Assembly (NCBI GenBank): GCA_963791295.1
Contig: CAWBRY010000001.1
Span: 1,612,001 to 1,676,000 of the forward strand
Length of the DNA: 64,000 nucleotides
Reading direction: 5' to 3'
DNA from: CAWBRY01 sp963791295
GTDB taxonomy: Bacteria > Bacteroidota > Bacteroidia > Chitinophagales > Chitinophagaceae
The position numbers and the translations under genes were made by a program. Of this stretch, positions 38,841-48,175 are shown one piece after another. Under the pieces are notes generated by a model, which was not told where the DNA came from, did no database searches, and saw only the letters and a program-made list of their open reading frames with translations. Each line of letters starts with the position of its first letter. Position 1 is the first letter of the stretch.

Positions 38841-40052
38841 ATGCTGGAATTACTTGACATCCGATTTAGGTTTCATTGCCGCTCGACTTACCAGGATAAA
38901 ACTGGGAAAAACCCTATTATCCTGCGGATATCTTTTCGTCAAAGACGGTCAGACTTATTTACAGGCCTGTATTGTTCAAAAAAGGATTGGAGCGCCACTT
39001 CAGCAAAAGTCCTTAAATCTGATCGGGAAGCGGGTGAAAAAAATCGAAACCTTGCAATCATACTCCGAAAAGCGTATGATGTATTCGACTCATTTCGTTT
39101 TTCAGGAGAGGATTTCAGTTTGGAAGAACTTGTTTGCAAACTTAAAGGCAAAGAAGAAGAACCTGAACTACTGATTGATTACCTGGAGAAGGGAAATAAA
39201 GCCATGTTCAAAAGGGTAGGAGTTGAAATAACCAAAACCAGCTATTTTAAATATCGCAGAAGTCTCCAATACATGCAGGAGTTCCTGTTATACGAGTACA
39301 AGGTCAAAAATTACACACTCAAAAGGATCGACGTTAAATTTTTGGAAGCCTATTTTCACTTCCTTCGGCAGCAAAAGAACATATCAAATAACGTTGCGTG
39401 GAGGTATATTAAATTTGTAAAAGCTATAATTTATCCTGCTGTTCGCAGTGGCTTTATTAAACAAGATCCTTTCCGAGAACTCAAGGTGAGACCAAAGCCG
39501 ATAATTCGGGAATTTTTGAGTCCTGAGGAAATTAATGTCCTGATTGCTTTTCAATCAAAAGACCCAGATCTACAAAGGAAGAAAGATATTTTTTTACTAG
39601 CGTGCTTTACCGGACTCTCATATATCGACCTAAAAGGCTTTAATTCGTCCCACTTGGCACAAGATGCTGATGGCACGTAGTTAATTAGAAAGCCGAGGCA
39701 GAAAACGGGGGAGGAGAGCATCATTCCGCTACTGCCGATAGCGAAAAACATTCTTGTGAAGTATTCAACGAGCGGCGATATTCGCCACTTTAGCTGGTAT
39801 ATTTCCTCAAATCAAAAGATGAATAAAGGATTAAAATTCATTGGGAAGCAGGCTGGGATTTTTAAGACTTTACACGTGCATTTAGCCAGGCACACATTTG
39901 CAACAACGGTGACCCTCGCAAATGGCATACCCATCGAATCCGTAAGTAAAATGTTAGGCCATGCAAGTATTCGCCAAACCCAGCACTATGCAAAAGTCGT
40001 AGCACTTAAGATCAAAAGCGATATGGAGCGAATAAAAGACATTTATAAGTAA
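38841..40052 (+). pseudogene. tyrosine recombinase (integrase), interrupted by an amber codon
   Basis: Both parts lie in the same frame. The first (38841-39680) has an Arm DNA-binding-like N terminus (SFRQRRSDLFTGLYCSKKDW), a SAM-like core-binding domain (YFKYRRSLQYMQEFLLYEYK) and the start of the catalytic domain (LACFTGLSYIDLKGF). A TAG at 39678-39680 interrupts it where relatives usually have Trp (GTW), so a single TGG-to-TAG change is likely. The second part continues (RKPRQKTGEESIIPLLPIAK) and holds the catalytic HLARHTFAT, LGHASIRQTQHYAKV with the Tyr nucleophile. Total about 403 residues, full length for Bacteroidota integrases. Its position just inside the ssrA repeat indicates it drove integration. 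Confidence 0.85.
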
Positions 40053-40084
40053 TAAATTTGGAGACATTCTTATTAAGATCCAAA

Positions 40085-40138
40085 ACATCTGACTACGGAT
40101 CAGGAAGGTTTCCGGGTTTGAATCCTGACGGGGTCACA
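40085..40138 (+). pseudogene. 3' half of tRNA-Arg (ACG) remnant
   Basis: The sequence covers an anticodon arm (CTGA-CTACGGA-TCAG, anticodon ACG), variable loop, a T arm with GGGTTTGAATCC (one extra base in the stem) and the acceptor 3' strand GACGGGGTCACA. The matching 5' half (D arm and 5' acceptor strand) is absent upstream. It lies 33 bp after the integrase stop. Partial tRNA 3' ends are typical leftovers of attachment sites. It is not a functional tRNA. Confidence 0.6.
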
Positions 40139-40363
40139 ACGAGCCTCATAGAAATATGGGGCATTATCGGAAGTAAGCGATAAACCGCAGAAGTTTGTGA
40201 TTGTTATTGATTAGGAATCGTTACCAGAATAATAAAAACCATAATAGCAGAATTTGAAACCCAATCAAGAGTAATTCGCCTGACAGATAAATAATCAACA
40301 AAAAAATATAAGCGATGAGCACAATGGTAGTAAAATAAATTCATCAATCTAACTCATACAAAA

Positions 40364-41404
40364 ATGAAACGCATTGCTATTTTGACCTTAATTTTCATCC
40401 AATCTATTTGTGCTATTGCACAAACTCCACAAAGACTTTGCCGGAAAGAATTAAGCACATTCTATGCAGGCATCGGCGGGCTTGGTTCGGCATGGGGCCG
40501 TGCAGCACATGAACCAACTGTAATGAACCCGGGAGCTATTGCCGATATGCAGGCGGTAATTGGGAATGCGAAAGCCGCCCTTAACCTGGTGAAATGTGTT
40601 CCTTATGATGTTAAGAAAATAGATGCTCTCATCGCAAAGCTTCCATCGCTTACAAATGTGAAGGCGGTGGCTGAAATTGAAGCAACCATTAAAGAAATCC
40701 AAGCTGCTATAGCGAAAGTAAACCACGACTGCGGAACAAAACTGATGTCGTTATATGGGCTGGGAATACATATAGGCGCTGCACAGGCGCATGCTTCTTC
40801 ACGCATGTGTCTGCCGGCACCCATGCCTGCAAATCTGCAAACAGTAATTTTCAATCATTTGAAAACCGCACAGGATGCATTCGCTGTATTTTTACCCTGC
40901 GTGCCAGGATTTCCATTAAGCTCTATTACATCTGTTAACCTGAATTCCGCCATCTCCGTTGAACCGCATATTAACATCATTATGATCCATTGCAATATCC
41001 TGTGGAATATTGCACTGAGCGATTGTTGTTGTGAGTGCACTGGTAACCAGTCGGGGGGCGACGCGGTGGGAGGGCTAATAGGACAGTGGAGTATTAAATG
41101 TTGCAACGACGCACTGGGATGGATATTGACCATCACGAAGCAAGAAGGCACCACTTTCTCAGGAATGTTTTCTGATGAGTATGGTGGCGGATTTGTCACA
41201 AACGGACAGTTGCGTGGCAACACAATTGAATTCGACCGTCAGGAATCTACTAGTGGCGGGGGGAAACCGGGCGGGGGGAAACAGCACTGGTCTGCTCAGC
41301 TTGTGAATGATGGCGGTAGCTTACGCATGGTCAATGGAACCTGGACGGGTGATTACCAAGATCAATTTGTGGGCCGGAACAATTGGCATGCCGAGAAAAA
41401 ATAA
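40364..41404 (+). CDS. exported Cys-rich protein with lipocalin-like C-terminal domain, unknown
   Basis: The 346-residue product has a signal peptide (MKRIAILTLIFIQSICAIAQ). An alpha-helical part (about residues 60-200; AAIAKVNHDCGTKLMSLYGL) contains spaced Cys residues (KCVPYD, DCGTK, RMCLPA, LPCVPG). A Cys cluster follows (SDCCCECTGN, KCCNDA near 225-255). A beta-rich C-terminal domain (about 250-346) reads QWSIKCCNDALGWILTITKQ, GTTFSGMF and MVNGTWTGDYQDQFVGRNNW, the strand-turn pattern of small lipocalin-like domains. I do not recognise the family. It is the first cargo gene after the integrase and is intact. Confidence 0.7.
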   Translation: MKRIAILTLIFIQSICAIAQTPQRLCRKELSTFYAGIGGLGSAWGRAAHEPTVMNPGAIADMQAVIGNAKAALNLVKCVPYDVKKIDALIAKLPSLTNVKAVAEIEATIKEIQAAIAKVNHDCGTKLMSLYGLGIHIGAAQAHASSRMCLPAPMPANLQTVIFNHLKTAQDAFAVFLPCVPGFPLSSITSVNLNSAISVEPHINIIMIHCNILWNIALSDCCCECTGNQSGGDAVGGLIGQWSIKCCNDALGWILTITKQEGTTFSGMFSDEYGGGFVTNGQLRGNTIEFDRQESTSGGGKPGGGKQHWSAQLVNDGGSLRMVNGTWTGDYQDQFVGRNNWHAEKK

Positions 41405-41628
41405 TCAAATTTAGATAACTGGTAATACAGGCGATAACAAAGGTTATTATTTTTTAATTGACAAATCTGTAAAGGAATGGCTCCGGAATTTTATTGACAA
41501 ATAGAACTCATGACAAACTTCAGCAGTAGATAATGGCTATGTTTGAAAAATTTTGAACAGAAAGTATATAACGAAAAATTCGATAACTAATTTCCGAAGA
41601 AACTGCAGAAGCAGCATCAGCCGGAGAA

Positions 41629-42123
41629 ATGATCAGTATGCTTGACGCCTCATCGACAGAACTCACGGAAATGGGCAGTGATGATGAAGCACAGGCATTT
41701 ACTTTTAAAGAGATGGAGGGCGCTGAAGGCGATACATATTTAAAGGATGGTGTAATAACCATGGAAATAGTGAGCGATAATAACGCAATCCATGAAGCCA
41801 CGCACGGCTTTCGAATGTTGAAGGGTCAAATAATTGGTGGCGAGAAAGGCAAAAACTTATATCCTGGCGCTGCAGAGACTTTATTTACAGTGGAAGCCGT
41901 AGCATACCGAAGGCAGTTTGCATTTAATGCAGCAAGTGTTCAAAAAAACGTTTCTTCGTATTGGGGAGCGCCAAATTCTCCATCAGATATTAATCGGAAT
42001 TGGATATTAGGAATAAATAATAATGGCGATTACATTTATGGAAGGGTACTTTTTGGCACAGGTTATAAGTCAAAATGGATTGAACATTATTTAGATGAGG
42101 AAAAAAAGAAATCAACTCACTAA
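41629..42123 (+). CDS. HExxH-containing protein, possible RHS-type toxin remnant
   Basis: The 164-residue frame contains NAIHEATHGFRMLKGQIIGG, an HEATH zinc-binding motif, with a downstream AAETLFTVEAVAYRRQF that could supply the third ligand (Glu). This arrangement, including the Tyr-Arg after the Glu, resembles metallopeptidase-like C-terminal domains attached to RHS-repeat proteins. The open frame begins right after a stop at 41589, and no signal peptide is present, so it may be a detached C-terminal module whose carrier has been lost, or a stand-alone small peptidase-like protein. ETAEAASAGEM just before the chosen Met is also open. No immunity gene is recognisable next to it. Confidence 0.55.
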   Translation: MISMLDASSTELTEMGSDDEAQAFTFKEMEGAEGDTYLKDGVITMEIVSDNNAIHEATHGFRMLKGQIIGGEKGKNLYPGAAETLFTVEAVAYRRQFAFNAASVQKNVSSYWGAPNSPSDINRNWILGINNNGDYIYGRVLFGTGYKSKWIEHYLDEEKKKSTH

Positions 42124-42618
42124 TGATGAGGAAATATTTTTTGATAAATTATTTTTAATGATAAGATTATAAGAGGGTCAAATAGGAAATTGTCTTTTTT
42201 TGATAGTAGCAACCATTTAATATCGAATAAAGTAAAGAGCAGCGAAAGATAGATTTATAAGTGCTTAATAAGCTATTGAACTGCATACCCCAGACGTATG
42301 TATTTGACAATCCTGCAAGCGATATTGGTCAAGCTGGGAGTTGAGAATAATTGCCGGTCTTGTTGCATCGCAGTCTTGATTGCTTCCTTGAGAATATTTC
42401 TGACCTTGTCGCGGGGGTTCGGGAACCTTTTTCATAGGGGAGCAGGCTGGTGAGCACCACTTTATTGTCGTTACGATATTTTGTTTTTGAGATTGTTGTG
42501 GGGCAGAGTTCAATAACTTTATGGAAAGAGGGCTATTCCGGAGGAAGAAGTGGGTTGGTTACATTTACCAAACAATAATAATAGAACCATCATGAATGAA
42601 ATGGGGTGAAATGATGGA
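42124..42618. other. about 495 bp without a recognised gene
   Basis: This stretch between the HExxH gene and the kinase stop shows only short frames with no domain features. The composition alternates between AT-rich and patchy GC-rich sequence. I see no repeat or RNA-like structure. Confidence 0.4.
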
Positions 42619-44679
42619 TCAATCAAAAGGTAATAAAACAATAAACTCGTTCCCTTCACCTTCTTTCGTCTCCACTTTTATTTCACCTCCATGTGCCTTC
42701 ACAATATCATAGCTAAGGATAAACCCAATCCCGTTCCCTGTCCCGTTGGCTTGGTGGTAAAGAAAGGTTGAAAGATTTTATCTATGTATCTTTGAGGAAT
42801 GCCATTGCCATTGTCCTTCACTTTGATTTCAACCATCTCCATTTCATTTTTTTGTACTTACTGTAACGGTGGGTTCATACCTTGTGCCCAATTGCTTTTT
42901 CTTTTCGGTTACAGCATAAAAAGCATTGTTATATAAATTGAGCAATACTCTTCCGATATCCTGCGGAATGATATTGATTTTTTCAATACTCTCGTCAAAT
43001 TCAGTTTTCATTGTTGCGTTAAATGAATTATCCTTTGCCCGCAATCCGTGATAAGCTAATCTCAAATATTCATCGCCAAAGCATTAATATCAGTTGGTTC
43101 TTTTTGGCCATTGCTGCTGCGGCTATGTTGCAGCATTCCCTTTACAATGGCATCTGCTCTTTTGCCATGATGATTTATTTTTTCTTCATTTTCTATAACA
43201 TCATTCAGCAATTGCCTTTAGCTTCATCAAATTTCCTTTGTTAATTTCATCTTTCATTTCTCCTAATAATTCTATATTTACTTCGGAAAAATTATTCACG
43301 AAGTTTAACGGGTTTTGTATTTCGTGTGCAATGCCCGCAGTGAGTTCTCCCAGCGAAGCCATTTTTTCAGATTGAATGAGTTGGGTTTGTGTGGATTTTA
43401 ATTCTTCCAGAGTTTGTTCAACCTTTGTTTTTTGAAAGTCTGTTTCTTGTTTCTGTTTTTTTAATAACACATAAGCCTTTTGTTTATGCCGATTGTTTTG
43501 CCATAAAATAATTGCTACTAAGATAAATATAGCTAGTCCAATCAACAGCCCATAAATCTGCATACGATTGCGGTAAGCTTTTTTATCTGCTTCAATTTCC
43601 TGGTGACGTTGTTGTTCATCAAAATCTAAATTTTGAAATTGTCGTGTCTGTTTAGAATTAAAAAGACTATCATTTAGTTTGATGATCAACGTCTGGTATT
43701 TTACTGTGCTATCGTATTTGTCGGAAGATCTATAAAATGCCGCCAGTTTAGTATATGCCCTTAATAAAAGATCTGGGAAATTCAGAGACTTTGCAACACC
43801 GAGCGCGGTATTGGCAAAATAAAGGCTTGAATCCTTTTGACCGTTTTGTTGATAAATGTCGTATAGCATAAGATTCCCTGCGATCACTCCCCTGAGATAA
43901 CCCTGTTCACTACTTGCTGTCAGTGATTGTCGGAAATATTCAATGGCCAGTGTTTTGTTTGACATTGCTAAATGTATCCTTCCGAGATTTAACAAAGTAC
44001 TTCCGAGGTTATTTTTAAAGCCAGATTGTTTGGTAAGGTCATAAGCCTTTTGTTCGAAAATCAACGCTGAGTCGTTCTTTTCCAAAGAAAGGTATAGTCG
44101 CCCTAACATCATATTTATAACACACAAATTGTGAACATTGCCTGCTTCTTCAAAACGTTGTTTGGCTTGAAAGGCATAAAATAGAGCCTTCTCATAATCA
44201 TTGACATCGCCATACACAAGGCTCAACCCAAGCTGACTCAGGCCTAAGATTTGGAGACGCTTCATACGGGCCGTAACTGGCCTCTTTAAAAATCCTTGCA
44301 GGTTAAAGTATTTATCAGGTAGGATATTTTGTTCAGCTTTACCATCTTCGAGGATGTCTTTTCCTGACAAATATATTTGCAGAGAGGCGGGAAAGTTGCC
44401 CATGTTCTTCAGTGCATAAGCCATTTGGATAAAAGCAATTGCTTCATTCAACCTTAATTTCAATTTCTGGGCAAGTATCAATGCGTTTTTTGCATAATAA
44501 AACGAGGTATCGGGTTTTGTTTCTTCATAAGCTTCGGAAAGGAGAATTGAGTAAACCAACTTTAGCGTATCGTTTTGGTTAGTTTCCAATTCATTCCTTA
44601 AGCTATCCACGCCTCTTACTTGGGTATGGGCACGGGTTATGGACACAAATAGTAGGAGTATAAGGAGAAAGGACTTCAC
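42619..44679 (-). CDS. TPR-containing sensor histidine kinase (3' part frameshifted)
   Basis: The start at 44679 gives a signal peptide (MKSFLLILLLFVSITRAHTQ). A periplasmic TPR array follows (about residues 30-340; ALKNMGNFPASLQIYL, LGLSLVYGDVNDYEKALFYA, GRLYLSLEKNDSALIFEQKA). One membrane helix (YGLLIGLAIFILVAIILW, about 375-395) leads to a coiled coil and an H box QSEKMASLGELTAGIAHEIQ, where His452 is the predicted phosphosite. The open frame ends at 43201. Shifts near 43200, 43060, 42850 and 42760 join RADAIVKGMLQHSR, QDIGRVLLNLYNNAFYAV, VKDNGNGIP and GTGLGLS, ending EGEGNEFIVLLPFD at 42619. It closely resembles the kinase core of the 54208-57621 gene. Confidence 0.88.
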
Positions 44680-44830
44680 TAGAATAAAATTAAAGTATCT
44701 TTTTTAAACCAGAGGGCGATTGCGTAAAAGGGAACGATATTGATAGATATGTGAAAGGAGCAAACTGGCGTGCTGGAAATTTTATCCGCAGTCATTTCGG
44801 TTTTAAAACCTGGATCAAAAGGGCCATTAC

Positions 44831-45515
44831 CTCCTAATTCTCTCCCTCCTGACAATGAACTAAATTTAATTATCCGTTCCCGGAATTTTGCGAAGATAAT
44901 GCCAATAAAATAACCTGTTATGCACCTTTTAAATGCTTCTTTAATTGCTTCAATGATTAAGGTTTTTTTGACAATCTCTTTGGTTGGACACAGGATATCA
45001 CAAACGACTACGGTCCGATTAGAATGGCTAAAAAGAGACTTAACCAAAGTCCCTTTATCTACTCCTATTGGAACATTTCAACATGTGCCTTTTTTTTCCG
45101 GCGGATTGAGTATGTCGCCCTATGAGGCCGATGGTCCAGGAAGAACGCTGGAAAATGAAAAAGGTACAACTCAGTTCAGTCATGTTGTTTCTAATGCTCT
45201 TGAAGTCCTTGCAATGTTAAAAGGTCACAATTTTCCGCTTGCTCTTGCAGGGCATTATCATTACGAGCAAAAGTTTGCTTTACAAGGATTAAACACCCGG
45301 TTTGAACAAACAGGTGCGGTGATCGCACCTTCTTCTATAGGGCCAATTACTATGCCATCGGGTTACTTTATATACTGTCACAAATGGTAATATAGATGAG
45401 GGAAAATTCATACCACTTGATAAATAACAAGATATATGACTGAGAAATGTCGATGGACTTGCCGTAAATACCCTCCTGGCAAGCCCGATAAAAGTATGCC
45501 ATATTTCAACTACCA
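44831..45515 (+). repeat. inverted repeat copy A (phosphoesterase region, internally deleted)
   Basis: This segment is an inverted, internally deleted copy of 52607-53983. The match begins at ctcctaattc just upstream and ends at tttcaactacca. Sequence between the N-terminal 32 codons and about residue 262 of the phosphoesterase is missing here. Scattered substitutions show the copies have diverged. Confidence 0.8.
44920..45427 (+). pseudogene. deleted copy of the metallophosphoesterase gene
   Basis: The frame starts as in the complete gene at 52695-53891 (MHLLNASLIASMIKVFLTIS and GHRISQTTTV), then jumps directly to LEWLKRDLTKVPLSTPIGTF and on to HVPFFSGGLSMSPYEADGPG and AGHYHYEQKFALQGLNTRFE. 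About 230 residues are missing, including the first metal-binding Asp/His sites and the GNHE motif, so no active site can form. Near 45360 two Gs are missing relative to the other copy (GGGT instead of GGGGGT), breaking the last 20 codons. The homologous stop is at 45427. Confidence 0.85.
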
Positions 45516-45554
45516 ATAAAAGGACTCCTTCCACCATACGCCAAGATCTCGGTT

Positions 45555-47576
45555 TTATTTCAAATTCATCTGTTTCATCAGCGCCTTAAACCTCGCCTCG
45601 TTTCTTATCGGCCCCAACTCCGGTTGCGCTTTAATAAAATACATGTTTATATCTCTTACCCTGTATGCTTCCTCTAACCATGTTAAGGCTTTATCATATT
45701 CCTTCAGCCCTACGTAACCGATTGCAACAAAGAAGGGTGATTGATTCGGAGACTCTTTTAAAGAACTCACTAGTTCGGACCTGGCGCGGGCTGTGTCTCC
45801 GGAAGTTGCATAGGCATAACTTAACAAAGCTCCCTGGTAAGCGAAGGTTTTGGATGCGCCTGACCGGGGGAGCTGCCTGATCAGCTCAATTGCTTCTGCG
45901 TACTTTTTTTTAATCAAGAGTACTAAAGCAAGGGAACTCTTAGCACGAGGGTATTGGGGATCCAGGGCGATGGTCCTCTTAAGTTGATCGTATCCGGAAT
46001 CGATTTTACCAGCAAAATAATAATTCCGGCCCAGCACCCAGTTGTCAGAAGATGAAAGCGGATCCAATTCTACCGCCTTTCTCATCTCGTTGAGCGCCAC
46101 GTCAACATTACTTTCATTGTAAAGTAATAAGTTGCCATAATACCGGTGGGCACTGGGATAGTTGGGGTTCAAAGCAATCGCTTTTTCAAGCGTAACCTTG
46201 GCTCTGTTCCAATCATAGTCAAAGGCAGATTGTATAAATCCCAAAGTAGTCAAAGCTTCACTAAGCGTGCTGTCAAGAGAAAGCGCTTTCATTACATAAT
46301 CCTTTGCAATGGGCATCGATTCTACCTGCGTCATTCCATTCTGCGGTAGGATGTACATATCGGCAAGCCCTACGTAAGCAAGGGCGTAGTCGGGGTCCAG
46401 CTCAATGGCAGCTTTAAAGTAGTGTTCTGCGCTATCAAAGCTGGCAGTAGTTCTTTTATCGAGGAACCACTGACCTTTCCGATATAATTTATAAGCTTCG
46501 ATATTTCCCGTATTCCGGCTGGAAAGGTCTCTTTTTTCTTCGGCCGTCAAATTTGTTTTAAGTGCATTGACAATCTCCGTCGCCAACTCAGTTTGTAGGT
46601 CAAAAATCTGGAGCTTATTACGATCATATACATCCGTCCAGATCATTTTTCCCGACTTGCTTTCTATCAATTGTGCAGCCACCTTGATCCTGTTTCCAAT
46701 TTGCTGGATATTGCCTAATATCAGTGAATTTACACCCAGCGCTTCACCGATTTCCTTTGAGCTTTTTTGAGATCCTGCATATTTCATGGAGGACCTGTTT
46801 GAGATCACTTTCAGGTCTTTGATCTTCATAAGGTGGGCAAGAATGTCTTCGACGAGACCGTTACTTAATTCATCTCCTCCCTGACCACTAACATTAAAGG
46901 GAATAATCGCGACTGATTTTTCCTTGCCGGTATCATCGCTGCTCTTGAAAAACTTGGTATAGAGAAAAATAGAGAGGATTGCAAGAACCAGGAAAGCGGC
47001 AGTGATAGTTAGATTTCTTTTTAGAGATCCTTGCTTTCTTAGTTTGCCTTCCATCTCTTCCCTCTTGGGCACTTGCAATCCATCATTTGCAAGGGCAAAT
47101 ACTTCCATCGGTTCGTCCACACTTTTGAAATGGAATTTTCCTAAGGAAACAGGTTTGAAATCAGGTTGATTTTTTATTTTATCGAAAATCTCTTTGGAAA
47201 GCAAAATAGTATTGGATTGTCCAAGTGATTGAATACGCGATGCCACGTTCACACTGTCCCCCATCACTTTCCCTTCTTCAAAAAATACCTCGCCTGAATG
47301 AATTCCAATGCGCAGGGGAACTTTTGGCTCATTTAGCAACTCACGCTGTAGTTTGACGGCAGACCGGATGGCTGCGGTGGCACTGGGGAAAGTGCACAAG
47401 GTTCCGTCGCCATAATCATTCACGATTTCGCCGTTATATTCTGCAACGATTTCCTTGAGTGTCGTTACATAATGTTTGACAATGGCTATGGTTTTGGTTT
47501 CATTCTGTTGCATCATCGCCGTGTACCCAACAATGTCGGTAAAGAGAATTGCAGCAAGTTGGCGATGTTGGTTCAT
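45555..47576 (-). CDS. class III nucleotidyl cyclase with TolB-like and TPR regions
   Basis: The 673-residue protein begins with a cyclase domain (residues 5-165). FTDIVGYTAMMQ carries metal Asp14, NDYGDGTLCTFPSA carries Asp57, and GDSVNVASRIQSLGQ gives the Asn110/Arg114 transition-state pair. A membrane helix follows (188-208, ITAAFLVLAILSIFLYTKFF). The extracytoplasmic side has a TolB/FlgO-like domain (SVAIIPFNVSGQGGDELSNG to NALKTNLT, about 220-360) and a C-terminal TPR array (about 390-650). All metal residues are present, so it should make cAMP or cGMP; which one is not certain. A paralogue with the same layout lies at 59555-61588. Confidence 0.92.
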   Translation of the reverse strand: MNQHRQLAAILFTDIVGYTAMMQQNETKTIAIVKHYVTTLKEIVAEYNGEIVNDYGDGTLCTFPSATAAIRSAVKLQRELLNEPKVPLRIGIHSGEVFFEEGKVMGDSVNVASRIQSLGQSNTILLSKEIFDKIKNQPDFKPVSLGKFHFKSVDEPMEVFALANDGLQVPKREEMEGKLRKQGSLKRNLTITAAFLVLAILSIFLYTKFFKSSDDTGKEKSVAIIPFNVSGQGGDELSNGLVEDILAHLMKIKDLKVISNRSSMKYAGSQKSSKEIGEALGVNSLILGNIQQIGNRIKVAAQLIESKSGKMIWTDVYDRNKLQIFDLQTELATEIVNALKTNLTAEEKRDLSSRNTGNIEAYKLYRKGQWFLDKRTTASFDSAEHYFKAAIELDPDYALAYVGLADMYILPQNGMTQVESMPIAKDYVMKALSLDSTLSEALTTLGFIQSAFDYDWNRAKVTLEKAIALNPNYPSAHRYYGNLLLYNESNVDVALNEMRKAVELDPLSSSDNWVLGRNYYFAGKIDSGYDQLKRTIALDPQYPRAKSSLALVLLIKKKYAEAIELIRQLPRSGASKTFAYQGALLSYAYATSGDTARARSELVSSLKESPNQSPFFVAIGYVGLKEYDKALTWLEEAYRVRDINMYFIKAQPELGPIRNEARFKALMKQMNLK

Positions 47577-47762
47577 GAAGAGGGCCTAATTTAAATCATT
47601 TGGAACAAGTTTCACGTGTCACAGGGATTATTGCGGCAAAAAATGGTTTTACGGGATGCAGGTATACAACTTTTCTTTTAAGGAAAGCCTTTGGCGTGAG
47701 ATTCTTCTGCAGCAGGGCTCAAATAACTGAGATTCTTCTGAGTCCCAGTAACTCTAACATTT

Positions 47763-47972
47763 GTGATCTATGATAGGCCCCGAATTTGCCGTGAACTTGG
47801 TCACGCTTCCACTAGTTATGTTGAACGTCACAACGGGACCATGAGTAGGTTCGAGGCTTATGTACCGCTGGGCATTTTTCTTCATTTTCAAGTAATTATT
47901 TATCATTTGCGAACTGTGCAAAAATATTACAGGAATCCTGATTTAAATGATCCTACCTTGCTTTCACTTTAA
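47763..47972 (+). pseudogene. possible transposase fragment (IS1-like)
   Basis: The 69-residue frame contains ASTSYVERHNGTMSRFEAYV. TSYVERxNxTMR-type sequence is a recognisable stretch of IS1-family transposases, located near the catalytic region. The frame on both sides does not continue as a transposase, and no inverted repeats are seen. I treat it as a short fossil within the 600-bp gap between the cyclase and the ScyD-like gene (47577-48175). That gap otherwise holds nothing I recognise. Confidence 0.35.
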
Positions 47973-48175
47973 TATTTCTAAGAACTCAGAGTCTCCAATT
48001 TGAAGTTCTAGAATACTGAATAGAACATTGCTCTCTCTTTTTACCAATTTTGAAGTCAAGTCCGGCCCCTTAGCAGATCTAGTAGTTAACTGGTTTGGGT
48101 TATCAAATTTTACTTTGCCTGCATTTCTGAATTTCTGCATAGCGGTATTATATTTATTCACTTCAAACTTTTGTT

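Noticed and set aside
42265..42513. 82-codon minus-strand frame
   Set aside because: Low-complexity composition rich in Gln and Pro without start context or domain features.
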